A model generated the notes under the pieces. It was not told the origin of the DNA, ran no database searches, and saw only the letters and a program-made list of their open reading frames with translations. A stretch of DNA of 64,000 bases from Taudactylus pleione (taxonomy: Eukaryota; Chordata; Amphibia; Anura; Myobatrachidae). The stretch spans positions 9,936,001 to 10,000,000 of the forward strand of contig JAUIMM010000534.1 in the NCBI GenBank assembly GCA_031769625.1, written 5' to 3'. The number at the start of each line of letters is the position of its first letter. The stretch's first letter is position 1. The translations under genes were made by a program, and so were the position numbers. This document shows positions 33,260 through 45,316 of this stretch, one piece after another.

Positions 33260-35240
33260 TGGTGCAGGTGTGTGCAGGGACTTGCTGAATGGTGATGTGG
33301 TGCAGGTGTGTGCAGGAACTAGCTGGAGTGATGAATTTAATCAGATTAGGCCACTGGTGTGTTTGATAGGTAATATGGTGCAGGTGTGTGCAGGGACTTG
33401 CTGATTGGTGATGCGTTGCAGGAGTGTGCAGGAACTAGCTGGAGTGGTAAGTGTAATCATATTAGGCCAACGGTGTGTTTGGGAGGTAATGCGGTGCAGG
33501 TGTGTGCAGGGACTTGCTGGAGTGATAAGTGTAATCATAATGGGCCAATGATGTGTTTGAAAGGTAATGTGGTACAGGTGTGTGCAGGGACTTGCTGATT
33601 GGTGATGCGGTGCAGGTGTGTGCAGGAACTAGCTGGAGTGGTAAGTGTAATCATATTAGGCCAATAGTGTGTTTGGGAGGTAATGCGGTGCAGGTGTGTG
33701 TAGGGGTTTGCTTTTTTTTTTTTTTTTTGAAATGTAATGCGGTGCAGGTGTGTGCAGGGACTTGCTGAATGGTGATGCGGTGCAGGTGTGTGCAGGAAGT
33801 AGCTGGAGTGGTAAGTGTAATCATATTAGGCCAATGGTGTGTTTGAGAGGTAATGCGGTGCAGGTGTGTGCAGGGACTTGCTGAATGGTGATGCGGTGCA
33901 GTTGGAAGTAGCTGGAGTGATAAGTGTAATTAGGTTAGGCCAATGGTGTTTTTTTTTTTTTTTTTTTAAAGGTAATGCGGTGCAGGTGTGTGCAGGGACT
34001 TGCTGAATGGTGATGCGGTGCAGGAAGTAGCTGGAGTGATAAGTGTAATCAGGTTAGGCCAATGGTGTTTATTTTTATTTGAAAGGTAATGCGGTGCAGG
34101 TGTGTGCAGGGACTTGCTGAATGGTGATGCGGTGCAGTTGTGTGCAGGGACTAGCTGGAGTGATACGTGTAATCATATTGGGCCAATGGTGTGTTTGAAA
34201 GGTAATGTGGTGCAGGTGTGTGCAGGGACTTGCTGAATGGTGATGTGGTGCAGGTGTGTGCAGGAACTAGCTGGAGTGATGAATTTAATCAGATTAGGCC
34301 ACTGGTGTGTTTGATAGGTAATATGGTGCAGGTGTGTGCAGGGACTTGCTGATTGGTGATGCGTTGCAGGAGTGTGCAGGAACTAGCTGGAGTGGTAAGT
34401 GTAATCATATTAGGCCAACGGTGTGTTTGAGAGGTAATGCGGTGCAGGTGTGTGCAGGGACTTGCTGGAGTGATAAGTGTAATCATAATGGGCCAATGAT
34501 GTGTTTGAAAGGTAATGTGGTACAGGTGTGTGCAGGGACTTGCTGATTGGTGATGCGGTGCAGGTGTGTGCAGGAACTAGCTGGAGTGGTAAGTGTAATC
34601 ATATTAGGCCAATGGTGTGTTTGGGAGGTAATGCGGTGCAGGTGTGTGTAGGGGTTTGCTTTTTTTTTTTTTTTTGAAATGTAATGCGGTGCAGGTGTGT
34701 GCAGGGACTTGCTGAATGGTGATGCGGTGCAGGTGTGTGCAGGAAGTAGCTGGAGTGGTAAGTGTAATCATATTAGGCCAATGGTGTGTTTGAGAGGTAA
34801 TGCGGTGCAGGTGTGTGCAGGGACTTGCTGAATGGTGATGCGGTGCAGTTGGAAGTAGCTGGAGTGATAAGTGTAATTAGGTTAGGCCAATGGTGTTTTT
34901 TTTTTTTTTTTTTTAAAGGTAATGCGGTGCAGGTGTGTGCAGGGACTTGCTGAATGGTGATGCGGTGCAGGAAGTAGCTGGAGTGATAAGTGTAATCAGG
35001 TTAGGCCAATGGTGTTTATTTTTATTTGAAAGGTAATGCGGTGCAGGTGTGTGCAGGGACTTGCTGAATGGTGATGCGGTGCAGTTGTGTGCAGGGACTA
35101 GCTGGAGTGATACGTGTAATCATATTGGGCCAATGGTGTGTTTGAAAGGTAATGCGGTATAGGTGTGTGCAAAGAATTGCTGAATGGTGATGCAGTGCGG
35201 GTGTGTGCAGGGACTAACAGGAGTGATAAAAGGTGAGGTG
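33260..35240. repeat. 118-bp tandem array with 948-bp higher-order duplication
   Basis: Units of about 118 bp: GGTAATGCGGTGCAGGTGTG, CAGGGACTTGCTGAATGG, AGCTGGAGTGATAAGTG and AGGCCAATGGTGTGTTTG. Some units have runs of 13-17 T replacing the GTTTG part (near 33715, 33950, 34660, 34900). A block of about eight units is repeated nearly exactly at an offset of 948 bp (for example 33341-33538 and 34289-34486). It lies between the Penelope stop codon and pseudo-LTR A. Confidence 0.9.
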
Positions 35241-35285
35241 ATAGGGGTTGGGGCTGAAGTAGAGCGTGGGTGGGCTGGTTGGAGA

Positions 35286-38007
35286 TTACTTCGTTATAAC
35301 GGATTTGACTTCGTTGTCAATGTTGAGTCCCCTGGGGGTTAATGTTTTCAGCGTGAATATCCATCTAAGTTCCTCCTTGTTGAGGATTTTGTTATGGTCT
35401 CCGCCTCTCCAGTTTTTTTGCATGTGTTTGATTCCTATGAAAGTGGTGCCTTGTGTGCTGCTATGGTGGTATTCTTTGTAGTGTACGGGTATGTTATGGT
35501 TCTCTGTTTGTTTGGTGATGTTTCTCAGATGTTCGGCAATTCTGGTTTTTAGTGGTCTGGTGGTCCTGCCTATGTATTGTTGATTGCATGGGCATTGTAT
35601 GAGGTAGATTACGTTGTTAGTGTTGCATGAAATGTGTTCTTTAATTTTATACGTGGTGTTTGTCTGTGTGGATGAGAATGTTGTAGTGGGTGTGGTGCTT
35701 CTATATTTTAGTGTGACGCAGTTGGTACATGAGCCGCAGTGGAAGAAACCCCCTGTGAGTTTGGAGTTGTCTAGAGTGCTTTGTGTTCGGATGGGTGGAG
35801 GAATGTGGTTGGATACGAGTTTGTTATGGATGTTGGGGGCCTTGCGGTAGATGACTTTGGGTCTGTTGGGTAGGATACTTGTCAGTTGTGCATCTTCCTT
35901 AAGTAAGTGCCAGTGTTTGTTGATGATTCTTTTTATTTGTGTCGCCTGGGTGTTGAATTGTGTGATGAAGGGAACGTGGTTGTCTGTGTTTTGTGGTTGT
36001 TGTTTGTATTCCAGAAGTGGTTTCCTATCTTCTAGTCCTATTCGGGTGAGTGTGGCTTCTAATGTGTCCGGTTTGTATGCTTTGTCCGTGAATTGTTGTT
36101 TAAGTGTTGTGGCTTGTTCGTGATAGTCCGTGAGTTTTGTGCAGTTGCGTCTGATCCGCTTGAACTGTCCTGTGAGGATATTGCTGAGCCAGGAGGGGTG
36201 ATGACCACTACTGGAGAGGATGTAACTGTTGACGTCTACGGGTTTTTGAAAAGTCTTGGTCTGTATCTGGTGATTATCAATGTATATTTCTAGGTCTAAG
36301 AAGTTGACGGAGGATTGGCTGTAATTGGTCGTGAATTTGAGGTTCCAGTCATTGTTGTTGATGTATTGAATGAAGTCAAGGAGTGTGTGTAGGGGACCCT
36401 TCCAGATGCAGAGGACGTCGTCTATGTATCTGGTCCATAGGACCAAATTCGCATCCCAGTCATGACCCGTCCATATGTGGGAGTCCTCCCAACTGCTCAT
36501 GAACAGGTTAGCATAACTGGGCGCGAACTTAGTCCCCATAGCGGTGCCAGTCCTCTGCAGGTGGAAGTCCCCATCGAACCAAAAGTAATTGTGTGTGAGA
36601 ATGTATTCAATGCCCTGGAGGATGAATGCGATCTGTTCTGGTTCCAGTGTGTCGTCGTGAATGAGATGGTGTTTGATGCTGTCAAGACCCTGTTGGTGAT
36701 TGATGACCGTGTATAGGGATGTGACGTCGCTGGTGACTAACCAGTGGTCATCCCCCCAGGTGGTGTCCTCGAGTATTTTTAGTATGTGTGTTGTGTCCTG
36801 TAAGTGTGAGCATTGGCGTTTGACGTATGGTTGAAGATAATGGTCGATGTATTGTGATAGATTAGATGAGATGGAATTGATGCCGGAAATGATGGGTCTA
36901 CCTGGAGGGTGTGTCGTGCTTTTGTGTATCTTGGGGAGATAATAGAATACGGGTATGACCGGGTTTGGGTTATGGATGAAGTTATATTCCTGCTTATTGA
37001 GGATGCCTGTGTCTAAACCGGTCAGGAGTATGCGTTTGAGTGTTTGGTTGAACTTGAGTGTCGGGTCAGAATTGAGTTTCTCATATGTGTCTCTGTCTTG
37101 AAGGATGCGCTGTGATTCTGCGATGTAGTCGAGTTTGTCCAGAAGTATTATGCCCCCCCCTTGTCTGCTGGTTTAATTATCAGGTTTCTGTCTGATTTGA
37201 GATTGTTCAGTGCACTTTTTTCGTTAGTGGTGAGGTTTGGGTTGTGCCATTTGTTGATGTCCTCTGTTACCAGATGTTCGAAGGTGTGTATGAGGTGGCC
37301 TTTTAGGTGACTGGGGAAGAAGCTGGATGGGGGTTTGAGTGTAGTGTGTTTGTATTGGTTATGTATGGGTTCTTTTGTGATGGGGTTGGACATGAAGTAT
37401 TTTTTGAGGGTGAGTTTCCGGATGAATCTGTTTAAATCAAGGTAAGCTTCGAATTTGTTAAGAGGGTTATGTGGGGCGAATTTAAGTCCTTTGTTTAGTA
37501 CGGAGATGTCATTCGGTGTGAGGGTGTGGCTGCTTAGATTGAAGATACCTGTACTGTTGGGTGGTGCGGGATTGGTCAGTGTTTTGGTGGTTTGTCCACC
37601 TCTGCATCCTCGTCTCGTTGGTCTAGCTTGCGTTTTGGCCTTGTTGGGGTGTGTGTTAGGGTAGGTGGTAGGCAGGCGCGGTTGCCTGCCTCCAGATCTA
37701 AAAAATGCTGTGACCATTGTTCGTCTGTGTGGATGGGTGTACATGGAGGTGGCAGTGGTGGTTGGGTGGCTTCTTGTGTGTTGTCTGTTTGTGTTACTGT
37801 TTGGTCTGGTGTCCCTCTGAGTGTGTTGACCCACCCTTGGTTAAGCGATTGTCTTGCTAGCTGTTCGTAGTGTTCCGACTCGGATGGGTCTTCTATTTCA
37901 TGAATGCTAAATGATGTGTTGCAGTCTGAGTCTTGTTCCTGGTCGTTTGTGTCGTTATCTTTGTTGTGTGTGTTTGATGGGTTCTTTGTGTTGTGAATCT
38001 TGGACAT
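35286..38007 (-). pseudogene. Penelope reverse transcriptase with GIY-YIG endonuclease
   Basis: From 37150 to 35286 the frame is open for about 620 residues: FYYLPKIHKS, GRPIISGINS, TSDVTSLYTVINH (first Asp), GTAMGTKFAPSYANLF and YIDDVLCIW (catalytic pair). A Cys cluster (HCGSCTNC) and the GIY-YIG endonuclease follow, read as NVIYLIQCPC..YIGRTTRPLKTRIAEH. Upstream, NLIIKPADKGG lies in another frame; the shift falls in a run of eight G (37153-37160). An earlier shift at about 37600 joins the acidic leader (38007-37576). The protein primes reverse transcription at nicked DNA or free ends. Apart from these shifts it is well preserved. Confidence 0.85.
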
Positions 38008-38686
38008 GTATTGCTGGTACGTTAAGTCTAGTTTTTTGTATATCGGGGTGCCTGAGGTAGTATGGTTGGTGGTGTGATGTTGGTGCGGTGTAAGTGTGTG
38101 TCTTTGTGGTGGTGAGACTGGTGGTTTTGTAGTTGTGATGTTTGTCTATGTTTGGATTGTGAGCGTTGGGGCGGTGGTGGTTACCTGGTTTATCCCGTGT
38201 GATTTTGGCTATCTTTTTCTCGATTATGGCTTCCTCTGTTTTATTTAGTTTGGTTCGTGTTAGTGTCACAAGGTTTTTAAATTCCTCCTCCCCTTTGTAT
38301 GGATCCAGGTCTTTGTCAAGTGTGTTTATTTGGTTGTCTAAGAGGGCTAGGTCTATTTTGTGATGTCTGATGATTAAGTTGATCAATGATTTGGAGAAGT
38401 CATGAAGTATACTGTTCCATTCAGTCATGAACGTGGGATTGTCGTGGCTATGTGTGGGTGTTTTTTGGATGACTAGGCCCTTCGGGATGAGGTTATTATT
38501 GAAGTACCATTGGAGTATGTGTGCATCCCACCATACTTTGGACTCTCTGGTGATGAGTTTTTTGAGTTGAAGGTATGTTTGGCAGAAGGTGTTGCTGTTA
38601 TTTTGTAGCGTGGCTCGTTGGTCTAGTTCCTTTAAGAGGTATTTGGCCCTATCTACGCATGTGTCTCTGATGTTGAAAATGCCCAT
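37955..38686 (-). CDS. Penelope upstream open frame (ORF1-like)
   Basis: 243 residues, starting MGIFNIRDTCVDRAK, largely helical and charged, with a Thr/His-rich C-terminal part (TTTKTHTYTAPTSHH). It overlaps the RT leader frame by about 50 bp (38007-37955). It could be a separate first product or the N-terminal part of the RT polyprotein before another frameshift. I recognise no catalytic motif. Starts soon after pseudo-LTR B. Confidence 0.5.
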   Translation of the reverse strand: MGIFNIRDTCVDRAKYLLKELDQRATLQNNSNTFCQTYLQLKKLITRESKVWWDAHILQWYFNNNLIPKGLVIQKTPTHSHDNPTFMTEWNSILHDFSKSLINLIIRHHKIDLALLDNQINTLDKDLDPYKGEEEFKNLVTLTRTKLNKTEEAIIEKKIAKITRDKPGNHHRPNAHNPNIDKHHNYKTTSLTTTKTHTYTAPTSHHQPYYLRHPDIQKTRLNVPAIHVQDSQHKEPIKHTQQR

Positions 38687-38830
38687 GTGTGGACTTGTGT
38701 ATGGTCCCTTTGTTGTGTTCGGTTATGTGGTTACTTATTGTGTTTTGGGGGTGTTGGTGATTGTGTAGATTGCTGTTGGTCGTTGGTGCTGCAGTTCTGG
38801 GTACTGGTAGAACATATGAAGATGGGCGGT

Positions 38831-40183
38831 AGAACTGCGCTCTCATTGACCAGGGGGTGGTGTGTTGTGGTTTCGGGGTGCTGCACCTTTGTGTGGGAGT
38901 ACCTTTCCCGCACTGAAAACGTATGGGGGTAGGGGGGGTAAGGTGCGCTCTTCCTGCTAGTAATGGTGATGACTTGTGTGTGTTTGTGAGTGGTGTTAAT
39001 TAGAATGTTTCTTCTGGTGGTGGTGATGTTTTGGGAGTGAGGAGGGTGTGATTGGGTATGGAGTGTAGTTTGGAGTAATGTGAAAAGGGGAATGGAATAG
39101 GATCAAAATGAGGCCAGCGAGACACAGTAATTTTGGGCAAAATCTTTTATTGAGTAGTCACAATGCTGCTCTGTTAAGATCCCGGGCAGGTGGGTGGGGT
39201 TCAGTGATGAGTGGTGATGAGACTGGGGAGGTAGGTGGACCCTTTTAGGGGGCTCCTTCCCGTGCGGTTCCGTGACCTTGCACGTCACCCCTGCTGGACC
39301 TATGGTCGACAGTCTAGGAAGTCTCGGGGGGTGGGGGGATTTGCAGAGTGGGTTGGAACACCTGTGCGGCGTCCCGCGTGTTGGTGTGAGTCTTGGCAGT
39401 ACTTACCTACCGGTAGGTTTTTTGTTGTGGTGATGTAGGTCGACGTTGCGGCCGTTGCAGATTGGTTGGAAGCTGCAGGTTTGTTGGTGAGCTGGATCAG
39501 CGTGTGCTGCAAGTGCAAGTGGTCTGCGGAGGTCAGCGACCGTAGTATGCAGCTGAAATTGGCTCTTGGTCGTGCCGCTGGTGGTGCGGAGCCAGAGGTG
39601 TGGATGGGTGAGCTACTGGGAGACTGGGTTGCAGCGTGTGTGCTGAGACCACCCCTGGGGGGTGGTCTGCCCGGGATACTGATTCAAAAAAAGCCAGGGA
39701 GGAGGGGGGATGTGGAAAGTGTGACCGGGATGGAGCTGGTCACTGGCGATGTTGGCTGGGCGGACTTGCGGCCGGATGTGCGGGATGCTCTTATCACTGA
39801 CGGTCCCTCGTGGAAATGGGGATCGACGGTGGAGACACCCCTGGCCAGGAGTGAGTTGCTGAGCACGCCTGGGAGCAGGGGGGGAGAGGGGCTGGTCCAG
39901 GGTGGAGCCGGTCACTGGAGGTGTGAGCGGTGCGGACCAGCAGGCGGGTGGGCTGAGAGCTTTCTGCACTGGTGGTCCCTGGTGGGGATGAGGATCTTTA
40001 GTGGAGGTCAGCCTGGATCGGTGTCGGGTTTGATGTGAGGGTCTCCAACGTGTTTCGGCACAGGTGCCTTCTTCAAGGAGGTGTGAGAGGATCAATGCTT
40101 CTGAGGTTCTTATGTAGGGCACTTCCGGGGGTGGGGGTGTGATCAGGTGACTCATGGGGCCAATGGTGTGTTTGAAAGGTAAT
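38831..40183 (-). repeat. Penelope pseudo-LTR, copy B (upstream)
   Basis: Direct repeat of copy A. It has two small private deletions near 39505-39525 relative to A and to the inverted fragment. The minus strand reads CCTTGAAGAAGGCACCTGTG then CCGAAACACGTTGG at about 40090-40045. It ends with the first bases of the downstream array (GTTTGAAAGGTAAT), as expected if it is the 3' end of a truncated upstream monomer. Confidence 0.85.
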
Positions 40184-41085
40184 TTCCACGAGGGACCGTC
40201 AGTGATAAGAGCATCCCGCACATCCGGCCGCAAGTCCGCCCAGCCAACATCGCCAGTGACCAGCTCCATCCCGGTCACACTTTCCACATCCCCCCTCCTC
40301 CCTTGCTTTTTTTGAATCAGTATCCCGGGCAGACCACCCCCCAGGGGTGGTCTCAGCACACACGCTGTAACCCAGCCTCCCAGCAGCTCACCCATCCACA
40401 CCTCTGGCTCCGCACCACCAGCGGCACGACCAAGAGCCAATTTCAGCTGCATACTACGGTCGCTGACCTCCGCAGACCAATCAGAACAGCCGTGCACTTG
40501 CAGCACACCAGCAACACGCTGATCCAGCTCACCAACAAACCTGCAGCTTCCAACCAATCTGCAACGGCCGCAACGTCGACCTACATCACCACAACAAAAA
40601 ACCTACCGGTAGGTAAGTACTGCCAAGACTCACACCAACACGCGGGACGCCGCACAGGTGTTCCAACCCACTCTGCAAATCCCCCCACCCCCCGAGACTT
40701 CCTAGACTGTCGACCATAGGTCCAGCAGGGGTGACGTGCAAGGTCACTGAACCGCACGGGAAGGAGCCCCCTAAAAGGGTCCACCTACCTCCCCAGTCTC
40801 ATCACCACTCATCACTGAACCCCACCCACCTGCCCGGGATCTTAACAGAGCAGCATTGTGACTACTCAATAAAAGATTTTGCCCAAAATTACTGTGTCTC
40901 GCTGGCCTCATTTTGATCCCATTCCATTCCCCTTTTCACATTACTCCAAACTACACTCCATACCCAATCACACCCTCCTCACTCCCAAAACATCACCACC
41001 ACCAGAAGAAACATTCTAATTAACACCACTCACAAACACACACAAGTCATCACCATTACTAGCAGGAAGAGCGCACCTTACCCCC
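40184..41085 (+). repeat. Inverted pseudo-LTR fragment
   Basis: Inverse complement of about 38934-39816 of copy B, without B's private deletions. It abuts B directly, producing a large inverted repeat (fragment against B). Its outer end touches the 10-bp duplication. Confidence 0.85.
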
Positions 41086-41095
41086 ACGTTAAGAT
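41086..41095. other. 10-bp target duplication, right side of Penelope insertion
   Basis: ACGTTAAGAT, identical to 31875-31884. Confidence 0.75.
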
Positions 41096-42600
41096 TAGGT
41101 TATATGCATAATAATGACTAATACAATATGGTATAGGTTGGCACTGTCATCTAAAACTATTTGGAAAAAACAGTAATACAGTCAGGCATACATTTTTTTT
41201 TTAGTCTTTGAGTATTGGCATTGAAATAATTTTTTGCTAATATTATAGGTACTGCTCTGTGCAACCATTTTCCCTAAGGCTCCTTTGGTTCTCTTATATC
41301 ATGGCTGGAAACTAAGGAGGACCACAAACTGAAATAAAGGGGATGGTGCATTTTTATTTATTTACAGTTATTTATACGAGCGCTTACATATTCTGCAACG
41401 CTTTACAGAGAATATTTAATCATTCACATCAATCCCTGCCTCAGTGGAGTTTACATTCTATTTTCCCTACCATACACACGCACACACTGGGGTTGATTCT
41501 GAGTCGGATGATGGTGAGGCCACAGCTGCATCTTTTGCCGCAGTGTATATCTGTGCGTCTGAATATCCAGGAATCCCATAATGTGCACGTGCGTACCCAA
41601 GTGCCCTATGCTGTTCTCAATAGTGACCCCTGGGTGTGTCAGGGTGGGGACTGGGAGGTGATATAAAGTGATCCATAAAGGGGCCGTTCCATGGACGTGT
41701 TATGGGAGTGTCACGGGCGTGTGACACTCCCAATTACAAATCCACAGCTTCAGAGACAATGTTAGTTCGATTTTGGGAGAGTAGTGTTTAAGTTACCATT
41801 AACCAGGTGTTGTTCCATAATAAGTAATATTCTCCAATCCAGTATACTTAAGAATTTGTCATTTTATTAATTAATTAAATAATTAGATCAAGCCCTTTTA
41901 ACTGGGACATATTCTCCCAGGGTTAATGCAGCAGTCAACCCAGATTGACATTATCACACAGTACTTATACATTATTAACAATATTCAGATTATATGCCCC
42001 TTATACACCCACTAACATTATCAGATAGACAAAGCTTGTTCTTGCTAGCTCCTCCTTTGCAATCAGAATCGAAACTGAATTCTTTTGAGAGATACTCATT
42101 GCTTGTTGTATCCCCATATTTAGTCAGAATATTTTTCTCATCACAATTATACATAAATGGACAAAGTCTTGTTCACTGTGTTAGAGAAACAGTTTTCATT
42201 GGGAGCGGCCTTAAAGACACACACTAATTTCCATTTAAATGTGAGTTTGGACAGAGAAACAAAATGGACGTACCAATGCCCTATTAAATCTCATGAGCTG
42301 CTTCATTATACAGCATAAAGCATATGTAAATATGGAATTATGTAAATTAGTCTTCGACAGTAGCTAGAGTCAACGGAACGACCGATGTTGCATCAATTAT
42401 TGGTGTGTTTACAAACTCCATCGCAAATGCAAAGATCACACAGCCTGGAAGTGCGCGTCTCACTAGTACACTCACATCGTGGAGCACAAAAGGAAAGCAG
42501 AGATTAGCATTTGCAAATTTCTGCAACCACCATTGCGAGATGGGCTGTGAGCACGGCTGCATCATCAATCATCTCTGTACTGCACTAAGGTAACTGCATA
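41096..42600. other. Non-coding stretch with an old dispersed repeat
   Basis: 41343-41480 (ATACGAGCGCTTACATATTC, TGCAACGCTTTACAGAG, CCCTGCCTCAGTGGAG) looks like a widespread vertebrate dispersed repeat that I cannot name with confidence. It stops at a GGGGTTGATTCTGAG phrase (41486) resembling a Harbinger-type end without a visible partner. The rest is A/T-rich with no gene. Confidence 0.4.
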
Positions 42601-42604
42601 CAAA

Positions 42605-42960
42605 ATGATGAATGAATATATAGATAGGATGCTGTCTATATCTCTGCTATTGATTTCAGTAGTCATCCAAGTAGATGAGGACGAGATTGGCATAAGGTTA
42701 GGCAACATCGTCATTGCAGAGTATGATTTCCTAGCAGTAGCTTTGAAGTCATGCGCTACCAAGCTATCAACAGAGATTATATGGGCCAAGCTACTGCAGT
42801 TTCAAGAGCACATACCTGCCGAGACGAATGCTGAGAATTCCCTTCTATTGTCAATGAGCATGAAATCAAAAAAACCCAAGTAAAAGTGATTTGTGTTACA
42901 AAATGGGACATAAGGCCTCAGACTGTAAAGCGAGTGAACCAAGTGATATTTCATCATGCA
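42605..42960 (+). pseudogene. Copia gag fragment
   Basis: MMNEYIDRMLSISLLL, then IAEYDFLAVALKS and IIWAKLLQFQE resemble the UBN2-type copia gag core. After a frame change LCYKMGHKASDCKA (about 42890-42935) is a CCHC zinc knuckle that has lost its first Cys. Confidence 0.6.
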
Positions 42961-43309
42961 ACATGATAGAATAGTGAGTCAGCATTAAATGTAGCAGACA
43001 GTGCAAAGATTGCTGGTACAGTTAATGCTGACTCACTCAGGAGCCACGAGGCACTTCAGCTGCAGTGAAAGTTGCTTCAATTCTGTAAAGTCATGTGATC
43101 CTGTAAACATTAATAGTTGTCATAATGTTGTCACTGATATAGAAGCTGCACTAGTTTGTGCGAATGTGATTGTCATAAGTGTACTTGAGAAGAAGCGATA
43201 CAGAGGGACAGTTTATTGTGTACAATATTAGAGGGATTGTAAATGCAATGACAACCCAGTGCCAAAAACTCTATATCCTAGACATTGAGGAGTGTTGAAC
43301 GATGGCAGC

Positions 43310-44270
43310 TTCAGAATTAAAGAAGTCTGTGGAACTATGGCATAGAAGACTGGGTCACCTAGGATTGGAAAATGTACAGGAGCTTCTAGACAGCATGATG
43401 ACAGGGATGTCAGTGAACAACCTAGAAGACCATTTCCAAAGTCAGGGTCCAGAGCTAAAGCATCATTGGATTTAGTGCACATGGACGTGTATGGACCAAT
43501 GTAGTTGGAGTCAGTGAGCGGAAACCGATACTTCATGACACTCATAGATGATGCTACAAGATTTGCACAGGTATACTTCCTGAAAACTAAAAGTGAAGTT
43601 GCCAGTCAAGTTGCAGAATACAAGAGTATTAGAACACCCAGACAGGCCTGAAAATAAATGTTTTCGACTCTGATAAAGGTGAATATGAAAATAGAGATCT
43701 TGCTTCCTTTTCAAAGAGAAATGGCATCCAATACCAATTAACAATTGCCTACACACCGGAGCAAAATGGCGTGAGTGAGAGAGCAAATACAACAATCCTT
43801 GAGAAAGCACAGACTACAGTATATTAAGAAATGTAGGCCCGGATAAAAGATTCTGAGCAGAAGCAGTCCTTAGTACAGTGTACCTTAAGAATCGGGCACC
43901 TACATTGGCAGTCATTACTGTAGGCGTGGTCTGGTATAAAGCCAAGTGTCAATCATCTCTGTGTATTTGAATGTAAAGCAAATACCTATATCCCTAAAGA
44001 AAAAAGATGCAAGTTAAATGCCAAGTCTATCTCATGTGTTATGCTTGGATACTGTCAACAAAGCAAAGGATTCAGATTGTGGGACACTATAATCTCATGA
44101 AGTCAATAAACGTAGTCTTTCATGAGGGAGCTTTACTCACAAGCAAGCTGAATGCTGCTACACCACAAGAACTTGTGATGCTATACATGCCCCAACAGCT
44201 GGAAGCGTGTCAGAAACTGGGCCTACAGATGCAAGTGATCCACTGCAGAGAAGGAGCTCTATGAGAAGCA
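43310..44270 (+). pseudogene. Copia pre-integrase and integrase
   Basis: ELWHRRLGHLGLENVQELL is the GAG-pre-integrase signature. LDLVHMDVYGPM has the first catalytic Asp, followed by NRYFMTLIDDATRFAQVYF. GVSERANTTILEKAQT shows the catalytic Glu block. PSVNHLCVFECKANTYIP and GYCQQSKGFRLWD form the C-terminal part. The pieces lie in different frames and several stops occur, so the gene is dead. Confidence 0.8.
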
Positions 44271-44317
44271 ACACAGGCAGACCATCTAAGAAGTACAGTG
44301 AGGAGTTTTCTAACTTT

Positions 44318-44797
44318 GGCCCTAATTTAGAGATGGACGCTAATGCGATCGCTGCATTTTCGTACACAACGCAACTGCGGAAATATGCTAATTAGATCAC
44401 CCGAGCATAAAGACGCCCACTGCTGTCTTCTTACCTGTGTTCGACGACGCATACCTGCGTAAATATCGGTAACATCGATGCAGATTGAGCACCCATCCTG
44501 TCCTTGCGGAAAGTCTAACCAGCCGCTGACTAGGCAGCACTCCTCTCACGCAGATGGCTCTCATGCTGCATAGAAGGTCGCAAGGGCTAATTTATGCACA
44601 CCCATGTAACGGCGTTTAAATGGTCAGACATGCCTGTGTTGTCTAACCACCCCTAAATGCTGACAACCTGTCACTCACTGTGCGATGTATACCTTATGTG
44701 ATTTGCAGCACACGCGCAGTGCTGCTTATATGCATGCGCGATGGCAAACAAACGCTCGATCTGCGTACGTAATTGCGTCCATATCTGAATCAGACCC
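44318..44797. mobile_element. Harbinger-type MITE, 480 bp, in copia
   Basis: Ends GGCCCTAATTTAGAGATGGA and, inverse complement, GGGTCTGATTCAGATATGGA, then CGC on both sides. Flanked by TTT (44315-44317, 44798-44800). Contains CGTACG and GCGATCGC-like words but no coding frame. It sits between copia integrase and RNase H. Confidence 0.85.
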
Positions 44798-44869
44798 TTT
44801 GTTTGCTATGAATTTCAAACCATACAAGGAGTAAAATCAAGCTTCAAGTTGCAAAAGTGGAAAAGAACA

Positions 44870-45110
44870 TTAGATTGCAGCTACGTGTATCCTGAGATAC
44901 CAGAAATGTACATGTTCCTTGAAGCTAAAGTTTGAGAAAACTGGAAGTATGGATCTACTAGCTTTCTGTGATGCCAACTGGGGATCAGATGAGGACAATA
45001 GGCTTTTCTACAATGGATTCCTGTTTAACTTAGCGAGCGCAGCCGTCAGCTGGGCTAGCAGAAAACAGCCTACTCTTGCGTTCCCATCAGGCCACCTCCC
45101 GTAATCAGCT
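44870..45110 (+). pseudogene. Copia RNase H fragment
   Basis: MKLKFEKTGSMDLLAFCDANWG, then SDEDNRLFYNGFLF and AAVSWASRKQPTLAFPS are the usual copia RNase H blocks (Asp in FCDANW). It is cut by the next MITE shortly downstream. Confidence 0.75.
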
Positions 45111-45139
45111 AAAGGGGAATTGTGACTAAAGGAGTCTTT

Positions 45140-45313
45140 GGGGTAAATGTACTAAAGTGAGAGTTTTTAGAAGTGGAGATGTTGTCCATAGCAACGAATC
45201 AGATTCTACTTAACATTTAACTAGCACCTTCTAGAAGATAATAGCTAGAGTCTGATTGGTTGCTATGGGCAACATCTCCACTTCTAAAAACTCTCACTTT
45301 AGTAATTTACCCC
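45140..45313. mobile_element. TTTACTAA-type MITE, 174 bp, in copia
   Basis: GGGGTAAATGTACTAAAGTG...CTTTAGTAATTTACCCC with an internal GTTGTCCATAGCAAC / GTTGCTATGGGCAAC pair. Flanked by TTT (45137-45139, 45314-45316). This is the most complete reference copy for the footprint comparison with 48764-48962. Confidence 0.9.
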
Positions 45314-45316
45314 TTT

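Larger units (their letters stand above)
31885..41085 (-). mobile_element. Composite Penelope-like element, 9.2 kb
   Basis: In coding (minus) orientation: an inverted repeat fragment (41085-40184), pseudo-LTR copy B (40183-38831), coding region (38686-35286), a minisatellite-like array (35240-33260) and pseudo-LTR copy A (33259-31885). A and B are direct repeats of about 1.36 kb. The set is flanked by ACGTTAAGAT on both sides, so it landed as one event. Partial tandem dimers with an inverted fragment at one end are characteristic of Penelope elements. Confidence 0.85.

Noticed and set aside
35614..36716. Plus-strand frames opposite the Penelope RT
   Set aside because: Antisense shadows of the minus-strand RT and endonuclease.
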